A stretch of 64,000 nucleotides of DNA, taken from Microgenomates group bacterium GW2011_GWC1_46_15. GTDB taxonomy: Bacteria; Patescibacteria; Microgenomatia; UBA1400; UBA12028. The DNA lies in assembly GCA_001002285.1 (NCBI GenBank), contig LCLX01000002.1, positions 1 through 64,000 on the forward strand, read 5' to 3'. Position 1 is the stretch's first letter, and the number at the start of each line of letters is the position of its first letter. A program made the translations under genes and the position numbers. A model generated the notes under the pieces. It searched no databases and had not been told where the DNA came from. It saw only the letters and a program-made list of their open reading frames with translations. This document shows positions 31,743 through 41,165 of the stretch, one piece after another.

Positions 31743-32247
31743 ATCCTATGCTATAAGAGAGAAAGCCTTGAATATATTAGCTATGTTCAAAGTTACAACA
31801 TCCCCTGTGGATATTGAAAAAATTGCAAATATGCTAGGTTTTAAAGTTGTTCTTTTCGATTTTCCAGATAATATTTCTGGAGTGATAAGAATTGTAAACA
31901 ACATTAAAGTCATTGGCGTTAATGTAAATCATCCAAATGTAAGACAAAGATTCACAATCGCACATGAAATAGGTCATTATCTCAGTGGTCATGAAAATTT
32001 TAGTCATAAAGAAAAAACTTTTGTAGATAATGTAGATAAAAACAATAGATATTTTGATCCGCAATGGAGGCAAGAAGAAGAGGCCGATGAGTTTGCGGCT
32101 GAGTTGCTCATGCCAAATTTCTTGTTAAAAAAAGATATGTCGGAGAATCATCTTGATGTCTCCGCACTTGCAATTAAATATAATGTTAGTGAACAATCTA
32201 TGTGGATACAATTAATAAATCATAAACTTGTATATCAAACTAAATAA
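31735..32247 (+). CDS. ImmA/IrrE-family metallopeptidase
   Basis: A 170-aa protein of the COG2856 type. The zinc motif HExxH is in TIAHEIGHYLSGH (about residues 75-87), with a later Glu in EEEADEFAAELLMP completing the site. Proteins of this family inactivate the XRE repressor encoded next to them. The start (ATG 31735, or TTG 31723) overlaps the regulator gene. The res gene ends convergently 15 bases downstream. Confidence 0.9.
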   Translation: MIRSYAIREKALNILAMFKVTTSPVDIEKIANMLGFKVVLFDFPDNISGVIRIVNNIKVIGVNVNHPNVRQRFTIAHEIGHYLSGHENFSHKEKTFVDNVDKNNRYFDPQWRQEEEADEFAAELLMPNFLLKKDMSENHLDVSALAIKYNVSEQSMWIQLINHKLVYQTK

Positions 32248-32261
32248 ACTATACCAATATA

Positions 32262-34502
32262 TCAATTATTTAGATCAAGATATCTCCAATCATTTAAATC
32301 ATTTGGGTTATATGTGTAGTGTTTATTACAATTATATCTCCAACTATTTTTATCTTTAAGTACAATTCCACCAAATAATTTCTTTTCTGTTTTAGTCTGT
32401 TCCGCGATATACTTTGCTAAACCTTCCGCGCGTGTTTTTGCTGTCTCAGCAGTAAGTCCACCCTTTGTATCAAACAAACCAACACGACCATCTTTCAACA
32501 ATACGATAAAATCGACATAGAACGGTTTTTCAATCCCATATTCAATATGAGGTACGGCAAAATACGTTGCATCGCTTCTTCCATTCTTAAACCACCATTC
32601 GACAACTGGTGTTTTTTCTAAATATTCAATGAAGTCAACTTCGAGATCGCTATCTTCCTCAAACAAATTTGCTGTTCCAGTACTAGATTTTTTTGCGTAG
32701 TACGGTTGTATTACCGACTTCTTATAATCTTTCTTTGTAAAAGAAAGAGTGTAGTTTATTACTTTTGGAACATTCCATAGTTCTTCGTTTTTTATTAATT
32801 CATTTTTACCCTTTCCAACTTCTCCCTTGTACATTTCTTTTGCTAAATTGATAGTATTAATCATTATTTGACGGTTTTTTTCCGCAAGAACAGCAGCTTG
32901 AATCTTTGGCCACTCATCCTCATTTCGTGTTGCTTCAAAAAATGAATAGATTGATGCCTTGATGCGCCCTATAGAGCGTTGCTCTGGTTCAAATGGTATA
33001 AGATTGTTCCGCACGAACATATCAAAGGCATTTTGCAACTCAACTTCATTTTTAGGAATATCAAGCGTTCCTTTTTTTTCTATACTTTTTGTTTCCTTAT
33101 CTGGATCAATGATACGACCACTTGCGATCAAATTTGTTTTCAAAATACTATGTTTGAATGAAAAATTTTCCTTGAGTTTCAATTTCTTTCCCGCCTCGAT
33201 AAAAAGAGGAGTAAAATCAGAAGAAAGGCGTGTTTCCTCGCGAAAACGTTTTGAATGATAAGATTGTAAGTTAAGATTTTTATAGCTCTTGATTCTGAAT
33301 CCCGTAAAAGTGGTGATGTAATCACGAGATAAATCTTCAGCGACATTGATATCCTGCAAGCTTGTAAATACATAGCCAATATTCAAATCTTGGTCTGCAT
33401 AATGTTTCTGTTCTGGCATACGCATAATGCGACCAAGTGTCTGGATGGAGAAGGTTATATTCTCTTCTCGCCATTGTCTAAATAAAACCAAGATTGTGGC
33501 ACGTGGACAATCCCAACCGAGTGCAATCGCTTGCTTAAATATCATTACTTCAACTTCATTCTCATTTTTCTCTATATTCGTAAGATTTATTTTGTTATCT
33601 TTATCAGAAAGATAGATTGCAAGTCGTCCGTTTTCGGTTGTATAACTAAATTTCTTAAGTAGGGCGATAATTTCATCTTTTTTATCCGATACACCCTGCA
33701 TAGCATCCGGCAATTGAATGAGTAAAAGCGGGTTCACACCTGATTCCTCGGCTTCAAGCTTCTTCTGTAATTCAATTCGCTTTTTCAGCGCGCTTTCTAG
33801 CACAAGTTCGTCTGCTGTTTTATCACTCTTCTTCTTATCAAGAATGTAATACTCAAAACCAGGATTTATGATGATTTCTTTCTTAATTATCTCTTCGTCT
33901 TTTACATCTCTTAGTTCCACTTCAACAATTCCGTTCGCATTATTCAATTGCGGGGTAGCCGAAACTTCAATTGTAATTTTTGGTCCAATATCCCGTATTA
34001 ATTCTTTTGATTTTTCGCTATTCGCCGTATGATGACTCTCGTCAATAACAAGAAAGATTATTCTATCTTCATTCTTTGTGCGAGAAATAACACTTGAAAG
34101 ATTATTATCTCGCTCATTTGCGCGAACATATAAATTATCTTTTTTGTTGATACTTGCCCAATTTAAAAACAAAATTTCATTTTCACCAATCTTGCGATCA
34201 TCTAAATCTTCAAAATACGAACATTTTATTCCTATGCCATTTTGGTCGTAGTATTTCCTAAGATTGTTTCTGCTTTGGTCATGTAGTTTGTTTACAGCTA
34301 TCCACACGAAAGAAAACTTTTTTCCATCTATACGTGAGTCAATCAAACGCTTCAAAAACTCCGCCATCATCAGCGTCTTACCAGAACCAGTGGGAGCTTT
34401 AAATATCAAAACTTTGTCACTATCTGAATCTAAAAGCTTATTGCTTTCTCGTTTAAGATCAACGACTGCATTTTCTTGATAATTTTTAAATTCGAATATC
34501 AT
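32262..34502 (-). CDS. type III restriction enzyme, Res subunit
   Basis: A 746-aa helicase-nuclease. Walker A is APTGSGKT (residues 36-43), the DEAD-like box is VIDESHH (about 152), motif VI is within QTLGRIMRMPEQ, and the C-terminal PD-(D/E)XK nuclease has FYVDFIVL and GLFDTKGG (about 655-685). It cuts DNA after ATP-driven movement when two unmodified sites are found, in complex with Mod. It is shorter than EcoP15I Res (about 970 aa). The ATG follows the mod stop by one base, with no ribosome site. Confidence 0.93.
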   Translation of the reverse strand: MIFEFKNYQENAVVDLKRESNKLLDSDSDKVLIFKAPTGSGKTLMMAEFLKRLIDSRIDGKKFSFVWIAVNKLHDQSRNNLRKYYDQNGIGIKCSYFEDLDDRKIGENEILFLNWASINKKDNLYVRANERDNNLSSVISRTKNEDRIIFLVIDESHHTANSEKSKELIRDIGPKITIEVSATPQLNNANGIVEVELRDVKDEEIIKKEIIINPGFEYYILDKKKSDKTADELVLESALKKRIELQKKLEAEESGVNPLLLIQLPDAMQGVSDKKDEIIALLKKFSYTTENGRLAIYLSDKDNKINLTNIEKNENEVEVMIFKQAIALGWDCPRATILVLFRQWREENITFSIQTLGRIMRMPEQKHYADQDLNIGYVFTSLQDINVAEDLSRDYITTFTGFRIKSYKNLNLQSYHSKRFREETRLSSDFTPLFIEAGKKLKLKENFSFKHSILKTNLIASGRIIDPDKETKSIEKKGTLDIPKNEVELQNAFDMFVRNNLIPFEPEQRSIGRIKASIYSFFEATRNEDEWPKIQAAVLAEKNRQIMINTINLAKEMYKGEVGKGKNELIKNEELWNVPKVINYTLSFTKKDYKKSVIQPYYAKKSSTGTANLFEEDSDLEVDFIEYLEKTPVVEWWFKNGRSDATYFAVPHIEYGIEKPFYVDFIVLLKDGRVGLFDTKGGLTAETAKTRAEGLAKYIAEQTKTEKKLFGGIVLKDKNSWRYNCNKHYTYNPNDLNDWRYLDLNN

Positions 34503-34503
34503 A

Positions 34504-36276
34504 TTATTTGAAAATCTCCCGATACACTTTCAATATCACTTCTGGAATGGCGCAAAGTGTTATTTTGTCTTTGACATCAACAAATTTCTTTGCATGTGGG
34601 TCGTCTCCCATTGAAAAAACATAGGTGTTGAAATGTCCATCAATTTTTTTAATTTCCTTTTTATAGTCATCTATTGCTTCCTCATAGAAGATAATTCCAA
34701 TATATTTATCAGTATTCTTAAAAATCTTGAATTCTTCGGTTTCTTGGATAAGTTCAAAAGCATTCTCTAAAATACAGAGCATCTCTGTAGATTCTTTAAC
34801 AAGTTTCCTCTTGTTTTTATCTGTTGGTTCAGCTTTCACAAAATCAGTCGTGAAGTATTTTAGGTTTCCACCAAGGCCTTCTACTTTTTCTTCTTTTGAA
34901 TTTTTGTATCCTGTTATAATTTTTTTGAGACGAGGATAGCAAATTTCAGAAGCTATCTTGTGTTCTGATTTTTCATCCCCATTATTTGTACAAAGAATAA
35001 AAACTCGAGTACCTCCATCTTCTTCGTTTTGTTGTAATACGGCTTGTCCTGTAGTTCCCGATCCTGCAAAAAAATCCAAGATAATAGAATCTTTTTGTGT
35101 CGCTAATTGGATAATTTTTTTTATTAAATAAACAGGTTTTGGATGATCAAAGGTACGCGCCATTCCAATCTCTCTTAAATCAATGGTCCCTTGCTCTGTT
35201 CTAACTTCTGTTTCATCCCATATGGATTTTGCCTTTGTGCTCGCCTTTCGAGATTTCTCATAAATATTCCAACCGCCATCTCGTCGCTGCCTACCAACAA
35301 CATTTGAAATATTCGTATTCAAGGCAATATTTTTTTTCGTTAAAGCTTGACCCCACCGCCAACAACTATCATCCCCCTTACTATTAAGTGGATATACTTC
35401 TATATTAAATTCTTTTGATTTATTTAAAGAAACAAGGCACTGACCTTTTTTATCAACACTTTTAAAATTAACATATATTGGATAATAAAGATTAGGTCGA
35501 TTCGCTTTTGTAAATTTTGGATTTCGATTTCTCAGCTCTCTAAGTTCATAACCACCTCGAGAATCTTGCAAATCAAAATCTACTTTTTTCATTAACTCAT
35601 TTAATACGCTTTCTTCGCTCTTAAAATAACATAAAAGATATTCGTGTGTTACTGCTATTGGCAAATAATCACGCCCACCTTTATTGACCTGTACTGTTAT
35701 CATCGTTACAAAATTTTTCTCGCCAAATATTTCATCGCAAAGCATTTTCAATGGAGCTTGTTCATTGTCACTAATACTAATGAAAATAGCACCATTTCGT
35801 TTTAAGAGATTTTTCGCAAGCTTAAGTCGTTTCTCAAGAAAAGAAAGCCACTTACTATGTCTAAAGTCATCTTCTAAATCAACAAACTTGTCGTTGTATA
35901 TAAAGTCGTTATTGCCTGTATTATAAGGCGGATCAATGTATATCAAATCCACTGCTTCACGGTGTGTGAAATTGAGAACGGCAAGAGAATGATAATTGTC
36001 GCCCTCAATCAAAAAATTTACAAGTTTTGATTTATCTGATTCAATTGCTTTACCTTTTACTTCTTTCAAAACAGGAAACGGTTTGCCAGCCATTTCGTTA
36101 GGGAACATCTCATTTGGAGTGTGTGCATCAGGATTGACAAGGATATCAATTTTTTCCTCTGGCAGATCGCGATGCCAAACAAGTCCATATGTGGTACTTT
36201 TTATTCTTACGATTTCCTTGATCAATTCTTCTTTTGACCAAGATTCATATTCTTTTCTGTTTATCTTTTTCGGCAT
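34504..36276 (-). CDS. type III DNA methyltransferase, Mod subunit
   Basis: A 590-aa adenine methyltransferase. Catalytic motif IV DPPYNTGN is at residues 115-122 and the AdoMet motif FFAGSGTTGQAVL is near 400, so the order IV before I makes it the beta class, as for EcoP15I Mod. The middle holds the variable target-recognition region, so the recognition sequence cannot be told. It protects host DNA and gives Res its specificity. The gene is AT-rich compared with its neighbours. No clear ribosome site before the ATG. Confidence 0.95.
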   Translation of the reverse strand: MPKKINRKEYESWSKEELIKEIVRIKSTTYGLVWHRDLPEEKIDILVNPDAHTPNEMFPNEMAGKPFPVLKEVKGKAIESDKSKLVNFLIEGDNYHSLAVLNFTHREAVDLIYIDPPYNTGNNDFIYNDKFVDLEDDFRHSKWLSFLEKRLKLAKNLLKRNGAIFISISDNEQAPLKMLCDEIFGEKNFVTMITVQVNKGGRDYLPIAVTHEYLLCYFKSEESVLNELMKKVDFDLQDSRGGYELRELRNRNPKFTKANRPNLYYPIYVNFKSVDKKGQCLVSLNKSKEFNIEVYPLNSKGDDSCWRWGQALTKKNIALNTNISNVVGRQRRDGGWNIYEKSRKASTKAKSIWDETEVRTEQGTIDLREIGMARTFDHPKPVYLIKKIIQLATQKDSIILDFFAGSGTTGQAVLQQNEEDGGTRVFILCTNNGDEKSEHKIASEICYPRLKKIITGYKNSKEEKVEGLGGNLKYFTTDFVKAEPTDKNKRKLVKESTEMLCILENAFELIQETEEFKIFKNTDKYIGIIFYEEAIDDYKKEIKKIDGHFNTYVFSMGDDPHAKKFVDVKDKITLCAIPEVILKVYREIFK

Positions 36277-36460
36277 ATATGTTGTTTCTTCATTTCTACA
36301 AATTTAGTTACGCCAGTGTTTTTGTGCTATGTTTTTTCCCTCGCTTTACAATCCATCAGCTTACTTGATTGTATCCGTCAGCAAATAGTAAGACAAGTTT
36401 TTTCCACAGAAAATAAATTTCTACAAATCCATATAGCTAACATAATTTACACTTTTTCCC

Positions 36461-37117
36461 CTACCCCAACCCCACCTCCACCTTCCCTGAGCGATCCTTA
36501 AACACTTCGGAGAACACGGCCTCCAGGACCGAGGAGGTAAGAACGACATTTTTTCCGCAGTAGGCGTCGAGCACGCGGACGGTTTTGCTGAGCTGAAACT
36601 CCATGTACGTCAACACCTGTATCTTTGAGTAGACTCGCGTAAACCCAAATGAACACAACGCATCCTCCACACCCCGGAAATGCGGGCCGTTCCTATTGCC
36701 CTCCTTGCCCGCCCGTGTCGTGATAGGAAAATCAATAAGATACCGCATCTTTCCCAAGTGCACCTGGATAAACCTGTCCTCATTGTTTGCCTTGGAAAAA
36801 ATCACATAGTGGCATCCATTCGCGTACTTCAGCACCTCCTGGATATATCGCCTCCGCGGAAGGTGTTTCCGCAGGTGGAGGAGCGCGTGCTGTTTTTCTT
36901 CCACAAAATCTTCATGGATCATCACGCGAAGGGTGGGCAGGAAGCCTTTCATCTCGAACATGAAGTGATACGTGTGCCCTTCATACAGGTTTAGGAAAAA
37001 GATGATGATGTTCCCAACAATGGTATACATACTCTCTATGAGGCGCATGGGGATATTGTACGCCCACGGGACCTCTACAATAGCGTGCGGGGCCTTTGAA
37101 AACACGAAAATTCCCAT
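36461..37117 (-). CDS. hypothetical protein, 218 aa
   Basis: I do not recognise this protein. It is alpha/beta, with hydrophobic patches (YTIVGNIIIFFLNL) and a basic middle (LRKHLPRRRYIQ), and ends in a helix-like region. The start is uncertain: the frame is open upstream but runs antisense to the BRO gene, so I chose the ATG at 37117. Base composition is GC-richer than the neighbouring restriction genes. It ends 184 bases downstream of mod, in the same direction. Confidence 0.55.
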   Translation of the reverse strand: MGIFVFSKAPHAIVEVPWAYNIPMRLIESMYTIVGNIIIFFLNLYEGHTYHFMFEMKGFLPTLRVMIHEDFVEEKQHALLHLRKHLPRRRYIQEVLKYANGCHYVIFSKANNEDRFIQVHLGKMRYLIDFPITTRAGKEGNRNGPHFRGVEDALCSFGFTRVYSKIQVLTYMEFQLSKTVRVLDAYCGKNVVLTSSVLEAVFSEVFKDRSGKVEVGLG

Positions 37118-37151
37118 TGACTTCGGGTAATGTTTGGCATATTCTGGAACT

Positions 37152-37997
37152 ATGAATCTGCCCCCAATCAAACCCACAACAATCGCCTTTTTTAAAGGAA
37201 AGAAGATCAGGAAAACGCTTTCTGGCGGCGAGTGGTGGTTTTCTATTATTGATGTTATCGCCGCACTCACAAACACCAATGAGCCAAGACGCTACTGGAG
37301 TGATCTAAAAATTAAACTCAGACAAGAAGGATTTATTGAAGTGTACGAAAAAATCGTACAGTTGAAATTAGAGGCTCCGGACAACAAAATGCGTACGACC
37401 GACTGTGCCAATACCGAAAGTATCTTCCGCATCATCCAATCCATCCCTTCACCCAAAGCCGAGCCATTCAAACGGTGGCTTGCGAGGGTCGGGTATGAAC
37501 GAGTGCAGGAGATTGAAAATCCCGAGCTTGCGACAAAACGCACACGGATGCTCTATAAACTCAAGGGGTACTCCGAAGATTGGATTGAAAAACGCATGCG
37601 CGGTATTGCAATCCGCGAGGAGTTAACAGATGAATGGAAACAGCGGGGAGCGAGAGAACAACGTGATTATGAAATATTAACATCGGAAATTTCTCGGGCA
37701 ACGTTTGGAATTACACCGGGTGAATATAAAAAACTGAAAGGGCTCCAACGCGAAAATTTGCGCGATCACATGGATGACTTCGAACTGATTTTTACCATGC
37801 TGGGCGAACGCGCTACAACAGAAATTCATCGCAACGAAAAATCGCAAGGTATGCCAAAACTCAAAAGCGACTCCCGCGCTGGGGGAAATATTGCGGGGGG
37901 AGCGCGGAAACAACTCGAAAAACGGTTGGGCAGAAGCATTGTGTCCAAGAGAAATTATCTCAAACATTCTGAGTATAAAAAGCTCAAAGGGAAGTAA
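37152..37997 (+). CDS. BRO-family (Bro-N) phage-type protein
   Basis: A 281-aa protein with an N-terminal Bro-N domain (about residues 10-110: IRKTLSGGEWWFSIIDVIAAL, then YWSDLKIKL). Bro-N is a DNA-binding domain of phage antirepressors, widely carried on bacterial chromosomes too. The C-terminal half is helical and basic. TATTCT lies six bases before the ATG at 37152, which favours this start over one six codons earlier. A short remnant of similar sequence lies at 38284-38367. Confidence 0.85.
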   Translation: MNLPPIKPTTIAFFKGKKIRKTLSGGEWWFSIIDVIAALTNTNEPRRYWSDLKIKLRQEGFIEVYEKIVQLKLEAPDNKMRTTDCANTESIFRIIQSIPSPKAEPFKRWLARVGYERVQEIENPELATKRTRMLYKLKGYSEDWIEKRMRGIAIREELTDEWKQRGAREQRDYEILTSEISRATFGITPGEYKKLKGLQRENLRDHMDDFELIFTMLGERATTEIHRNEKSQGMPKLKSDSRAGGNIAGGARKQLEKRLGRSIVSKRNYLKHSEYKKLKGK

Positions 37998-38022
37998 CAG
38001 CGAACCGCCTTACTTCACTTTT

Positions 38023-38232
38023 TTACTGTGCAATTTGGGTTCCGAAGTGAGAAAGAATAGAAACAAAGTCCTGGTTTGTAAACCCCTTTATATCGGGAAG
38101 CTCTTTCCGTATCTCTTCAGCGGTATAATTCATTGCAATAAGTGCCAACACGCGGGAAACGGGGATTCGAGTTCCCTTCATAATCGGCTGTCCGCCGAGA
38201 ATCTTTGGATTTTGTTGAATAAGAGCTGTCAT
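38023..38232 (-). CDS. DUF433 antitoxin-like protein (VapB45 type)
   Basis: A 69-aa protein with the DUF433 pattern: NPKILGGQPIMKGTRIPV, then VLALIAMNYTAEEI and a DI(x)4 end. This family includes VapB45-type antitoxins that pair with PIN-like (DUF5615) toxins. No such toxin gene is seen next to it, so it is an orphan here. The start at 38232 is chosen by family length. Confidence 0.82.
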   Translation of the reverse strand: MTALIQQNPKILGGQPIMKGTRIPVSRVLALIAMNYTAEEIRKELPDIKGFTNQDFVSILSHFGTQIAQ

Positions 38233-38283
38233 GGAAGTGCTTTCACTGTAATCGAAAACCAGTTTTTTGTCAATGCGAAAATA

Positions 38284-38367
38284 ATGCAAAAATACAAAAC
38301 CCCATACGCTATTATTGAAGTGTCCGAAAAAATCGGACAACTGAAGGTCAAGTTCCCAACTTTATAA
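38284..38367 (+). pseudogene. remnant of a BRO-type gene
   Basis: The plus frame reads AIIEVSEKIGQLKVKFPTL before a stop, closely matching FIEVYEKIVQLKLEAPD of the BRO gene at 37331. The DNA also aligns (for example ATTGAAGTG, GAAAAAATCG, and CAactGAA against CAgttGAA). Only this piece is left, so it is a decayed partial copy overlapping the upstream side of the DUF433 gene. Confidence 0.45.
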
Positions 38368-38375
38368 ATCGGTAC

Positions 38376-39329
38376 CTACATCGTTTTCCAATCTCTCAAA
38401 AATTGTTCCTTTGCGTGGTTCATTCCTGCTTCGTTTTCTTCCTTTTTGTAATACTGGATAAAACTTAATCCCATTCTTAGCCGATACAAAAAGAGTTTTT
38501 TGCCAAACTCCGCGATCACTGGGGCAACTTGCTCATACCCCGCCCGAAGTATATCAACTGACAAATCTCTGCCAAAAAAGTAGTCCCACCAAGCAAAATC
38601 CCACATGGGATCACCGCTTCTGCAGTTTTCAAAATCAATAATGCCCGTAATTTTATCCCCATTAACAAGAATATGCTTTGTACTGAAATCACTATGGAGC
38701 AACTGGGGAGAAACATCAAAAAGCGCCTGATGATCCTCTAGTGTACGAATTACTTTATCTATTTTGTCTGCCTCAATTCCCATGTGTTCCGCAGCTTCCA
38801 CAGCCAAGTCCCGATCTCGCTTTGCTTCCATCATGTACTCAAACCACGTGTTATATTTTCCCTTTCCAAATCTATTCAGTCCGCCGTATCCCCGTGTTTT
38901 TACCGAGTGAATCTTTGCGAGTATTGCGCCGGCTTTGCGGACAAACTTGAGAACTTGTACGTGGTCTTGTATTGTACTTAGCGGAGTTCCCAAAAGTGCT
39001 GTTTCAATAGAAAATGTGAGTTTCTCGTCACCATGTTGCACTGAAGTAACGAGTAAAATTTCCGGAGCGAGGACTCCGATCTTTTTCACCTGGTTGATCG
39101 CCCATTTCTCTGCAAGGAATCTTGGTTTTTCGCTTCTCGAAATTCTGGCAACAATATGTTTACCGTTTCTCAACGTGATCGCGTATACCTCATTCACCTC
39201 ACCAAGAATGACTTTTTGTTTATGTACAACTTCAGAACCAGTAGCACGATGTACAACAGCATTGAGGATGGAGTCCGGCGTGTTCAGTCCCGCATGTTTT
39301 TGATCAAGATACGATTGATAACTTTTCAT
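38376..39329 (-). CDS. aminoglycoside phosphotransferase-like kinase (APH family)
   Basis: A 317-aa protein kinase-like fold. The N-lobe has HIVARISRSEKPRFL. The catalytic loop is LLHSDFSTKHILV, where the usual Asn is replaced by His, and the metal-binding motif is IIDFENCRSGDPMWDFAW. The family phosphorylates small molecules such as aminoglycosides, choline or sugars; resistance should not be assumed. It follows the glycosidase gene by 13 bases on the same strand. Confidence 0.87.
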   Translation of the reverse strand: MKSYQSYLDQKHAGLNTPDSILNAVVHRATGSEVVHKQKVILGEVNEVYAITLRNGKHIVARISRSEKPRFLAEKWAINQVKKIGVLAPEILLVTSVQHGDEKLTFSIETALLGTPLSTIQDHVQVLKFVRKAGAILAKIHSVKTRGYGGLNRFGKGKYNTWFEYMMEAKRDRDLAVEAAEHMGIEADKIDKVIRTLEDHQALFDVSPQLLHSDFSTKHILVNGDKITGIIDFENCRSGDPMWDFAWWDYFFGRDLSVDILRAGYEQVAPVIAEFGKKLFLYRLRMGLSFIQYYKKEENEAGMNHAKEQFLRDWKTM

Positions 39330-39342
39330 ATTATTTCTCTAC

Positions 39343-40320
39343 TTATTTCTCCATCGCCTTTTGGAACGCGTTAAACTGGCGCGTGGGTTTTCCTTGCGCA
39401 TCCAAAAAACTAAACAGGGTGAATGCGCCCGGAGCACCGCGCAGAACAAACGGCGTTACGGCACGGATCCGCGGGTCGGACCAAATATACGTCACGGCAT
39501 ACTTGTAGTACTGCGAAAGCCATCGGCCGGTCGCAGGCGTGTCCACCCAGCCGGTTTCGGTGATGTACACGGGAAACTGCCTGTTTGTGTAACCCCGCAA
39601 AAACTCGAGCTCATACTCATACCCGCGCAGGCTGGTTTTCCCTTTGGCAAGTGGGGAAGCGCTAAAGGCGGGGTTGGGGTAGGAGTGCGACGTCCAGCCG
39701 TCCAGCACATCTAAAACGCCTGGATTTGCTGCGAGCATTGTGCGCAAAAACGCGAAGGCTTCCATTGTTACACGACTATTGGGGGCGGCGAGGTCGAGGC
39801 CGGCGGGCAGCATAATATACCCGGCATTTTCCGAGTGCAGCCAGTCCGCGGTAAACTGCAGGATGTTGCCATAGCCTTCGGGGTCAAGCGTGTTGCCCCA
39901 CTCTGCAGCGTGGTTGGGCTCGTTGAACACCACGATAATGCGCTCGTCGGGGTTTGGCCAAGGAAGCGCGGACAAAAAGCGTGTGAGATCAATGATATCT
40001 TTGCGCGTTGGCGTGATCCATGTGCTGCTTTCAACCCGCGTGGCTAGCCGTATGATTGGCTGGAACTTTTTGTCTTTTGCTTCAAGGAAAAACCGCACCC
40101 ACTCGTCTTTTTTGCTGAGTTCATTGAGCGAAATCGGGATGGTTACATAGTCCCAGTTGTCTTTGGTGTCGGCCGATTTGAGCAGGGAAGCGGCATCGCT
40201 AAGTTCTCCGGGGTTCAAAATGTGCACGCCAAGGACTTCGGCTGCAAAGATGGGACGAACAAACATCGTACCAGCAACGGCTAGTGCGATAAAAATCAGC
40301 AAAAATTGTAGTGTTCTCAC
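39343..40320 (-). CDS. secreted glycoside hydrolase-like TIM-barrel protein
   Basis: A 325-aa exported protein with signal peptide (RTLQFLLIFIALAVAGTMF up to about residue 27). The clan GH-A arrangement is visible: acid/base Glu in VVFNEPNHAAEW (about 140) and nucleophile Glu in VYITETGWVD (about 260). It probably cuts a polysaccharide outside the cell; the exact family (GH5/GH39-like) is unclear. The GTG at 40320 is chosen because TACAAT lies six bases upstream; a TTG five codons earlier overlaps that promoter. Confidence 0.78.
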   Translation of the reverse strand: MRTLQFLLIFIALAVAGTMFVRPIFAAEVLGVHILNPGELSDAASLLKSADTKDNWDYVTIPISLNELSKKDEWVRFFLEAKDKKFQPIIRLATRVESSTWITPTRKDIIDLTRFLSALPWPNPDERIIVVFNEPNHAAEWGNTLDPEGYGNILQFTADWLHSENAGYIMLPAGLDLAAPNSRVTMEAFAFLRTMLAANPGVLDVLDGWTSHSYPNPAFSASPLAKGKTSLRGYEYELEFLRGYTNRQFPVYITETGWVDTPATGRWLSQYYKYAVTYIWSDPRIRAVTPFVLRGAPGAFTLFSFLDAQGKPTRQFNAFQKAMEK

Positions 40321-40326
40321 ATCCCT

Positions 40327-40332
40327 ATTGTA
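40327..40332 (-). promoter_or_regulatory. -10 element of the glycosidase gene (leaderless)
   Basis: TACAAT, six bases before the GTG at 40320. Confidence 0.5.
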
Positions 40333-40423
40333 CACTACTTACCTCTGGAAAACCGGGGACGGAAAGAAAAACTTACCATGAACCGCTATGCAACAGCGCA
40401 TAAACTCTGTACGATGGAACGAT

Positions 40424-41077
40424 ATGCAGAAACTTCTGCTGTGTTTGTCGTGGTTTGTGCTCACGGTCGCGCTGTTTGTCGCGAACGCTTCCGCCGTGCG
40501 CCTGCTTACCCACAAGCGCCCGCTCGAGTTCGCGCCGTCTACCGCTTCAACCGTTACCGCCCCGCTGGAGAACACATCGCCGGTTGGATCCGTTGGCATC
40601 AGCACGATTCTTGAAGCCCAGGACGCCCGCCCAGAAATCATCGCCGAGTTCTTGAAACGCCACGACTCGCCCCTTACCCCATATGAGCACTTCGCCAAGT
40701 TCATCGTGGACACTGCCGACAAGTACAACGTGGACTACCGCCTGATTCCCGCCATCATGATGCAGGAAAGCAACCTCTGCAAAGCCATTCCCCCAGGCTC
40801 GTACAACTGCCTTGGGTTTGGCATTCACGCCAAGGGCACGCTCACGTTTGACAGTTATGAAGAGAGCATCGAGCGCGCCACCCGCGAGCTCAAGGCCAAC
40901 TACATTGATATCGACCTTACGACACCCGAGGAAATCATGACCAAGTACACGCCCGGAAGCAACGGCTCTTGGGCAGCTTCAGTGAATCAATGGATTGCTG
41001 AGATGGAGTATAACGACCGTGCCAAGGGGAAAAGCGAGAAAAGTGATGCGGATTTGACGGTATATACGGCACAATAA
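40424..41077 (+). CDS. secreted lysozyme/glucosaminidase-like protein
   Basis: A 217-aa protein with signal peptide (KLLLCLSWFVLTVALFVANA) and a muramidase-like core. Catalytic Glu is in IPAIMMQESNLC, then YNCLGFGIHAKG, FDSYEESIERATRELK and YTPGSNGSWAASVNQW. This matches the glucosaminidase/lysozyme-like (GH73-type) group acting on peptidoglycan. The two Cys around the Glu may form a disulfide. The start at 40424 puts a Lys directly before the signal helix; an ATG at 40388 in frame is the alternative. Confidence 0.8.
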   Translation: MQKLLLCLSWFVLTVALFVANASAVRLLTHKRPLEFAPSTASTVTAPLENTSPVGSVGISTILEAQDARPEIIAEFLKRHDSPLTPYEHFAKFIVDTADKYNVDYRLIPAIMMQESNLCKAIPPGSYNCLGFGIHAKGTLTFDSYEESIERATRELKANYIDIDLTTPEEIMTKYTPGSNGSWAASVNQWIAEMEYNDRAKGKSEKSDADLTVYTAQ

Positions 41078-41130
41078 CCCCTGGTTTTCCTCTGGAAATA
41101 GACCCAGAATAGTTCTCACCATACAGATAC

Positions 41131-41162
41131 TTGACAATCCTATAACTATATTGTATAGTTAT
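41131..41162 (+). promoter_or_regulatory. strong promoter with palindromic operator
   Basis: TTGACA (41131-41136), a 17-base spacer and TATAGT (41154-41159), the best textbook promoter in the window. A perfect 9+3+9 palindrome, ATAACTATA-TTG-TATAGTTAT (41142-41162), covers the -10, as for a repressor site. Confidence 0.7.
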
Positions 41163-41165
41163 CAA

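Noticed and set aside
38376..39329. Calling the APH-like protein an antibiotic-resistance gene
   Set aside because: The family is broad and the catalytic-loop Asn is replaced by His; there is no sequence basis for an aminoglycoside substrate.
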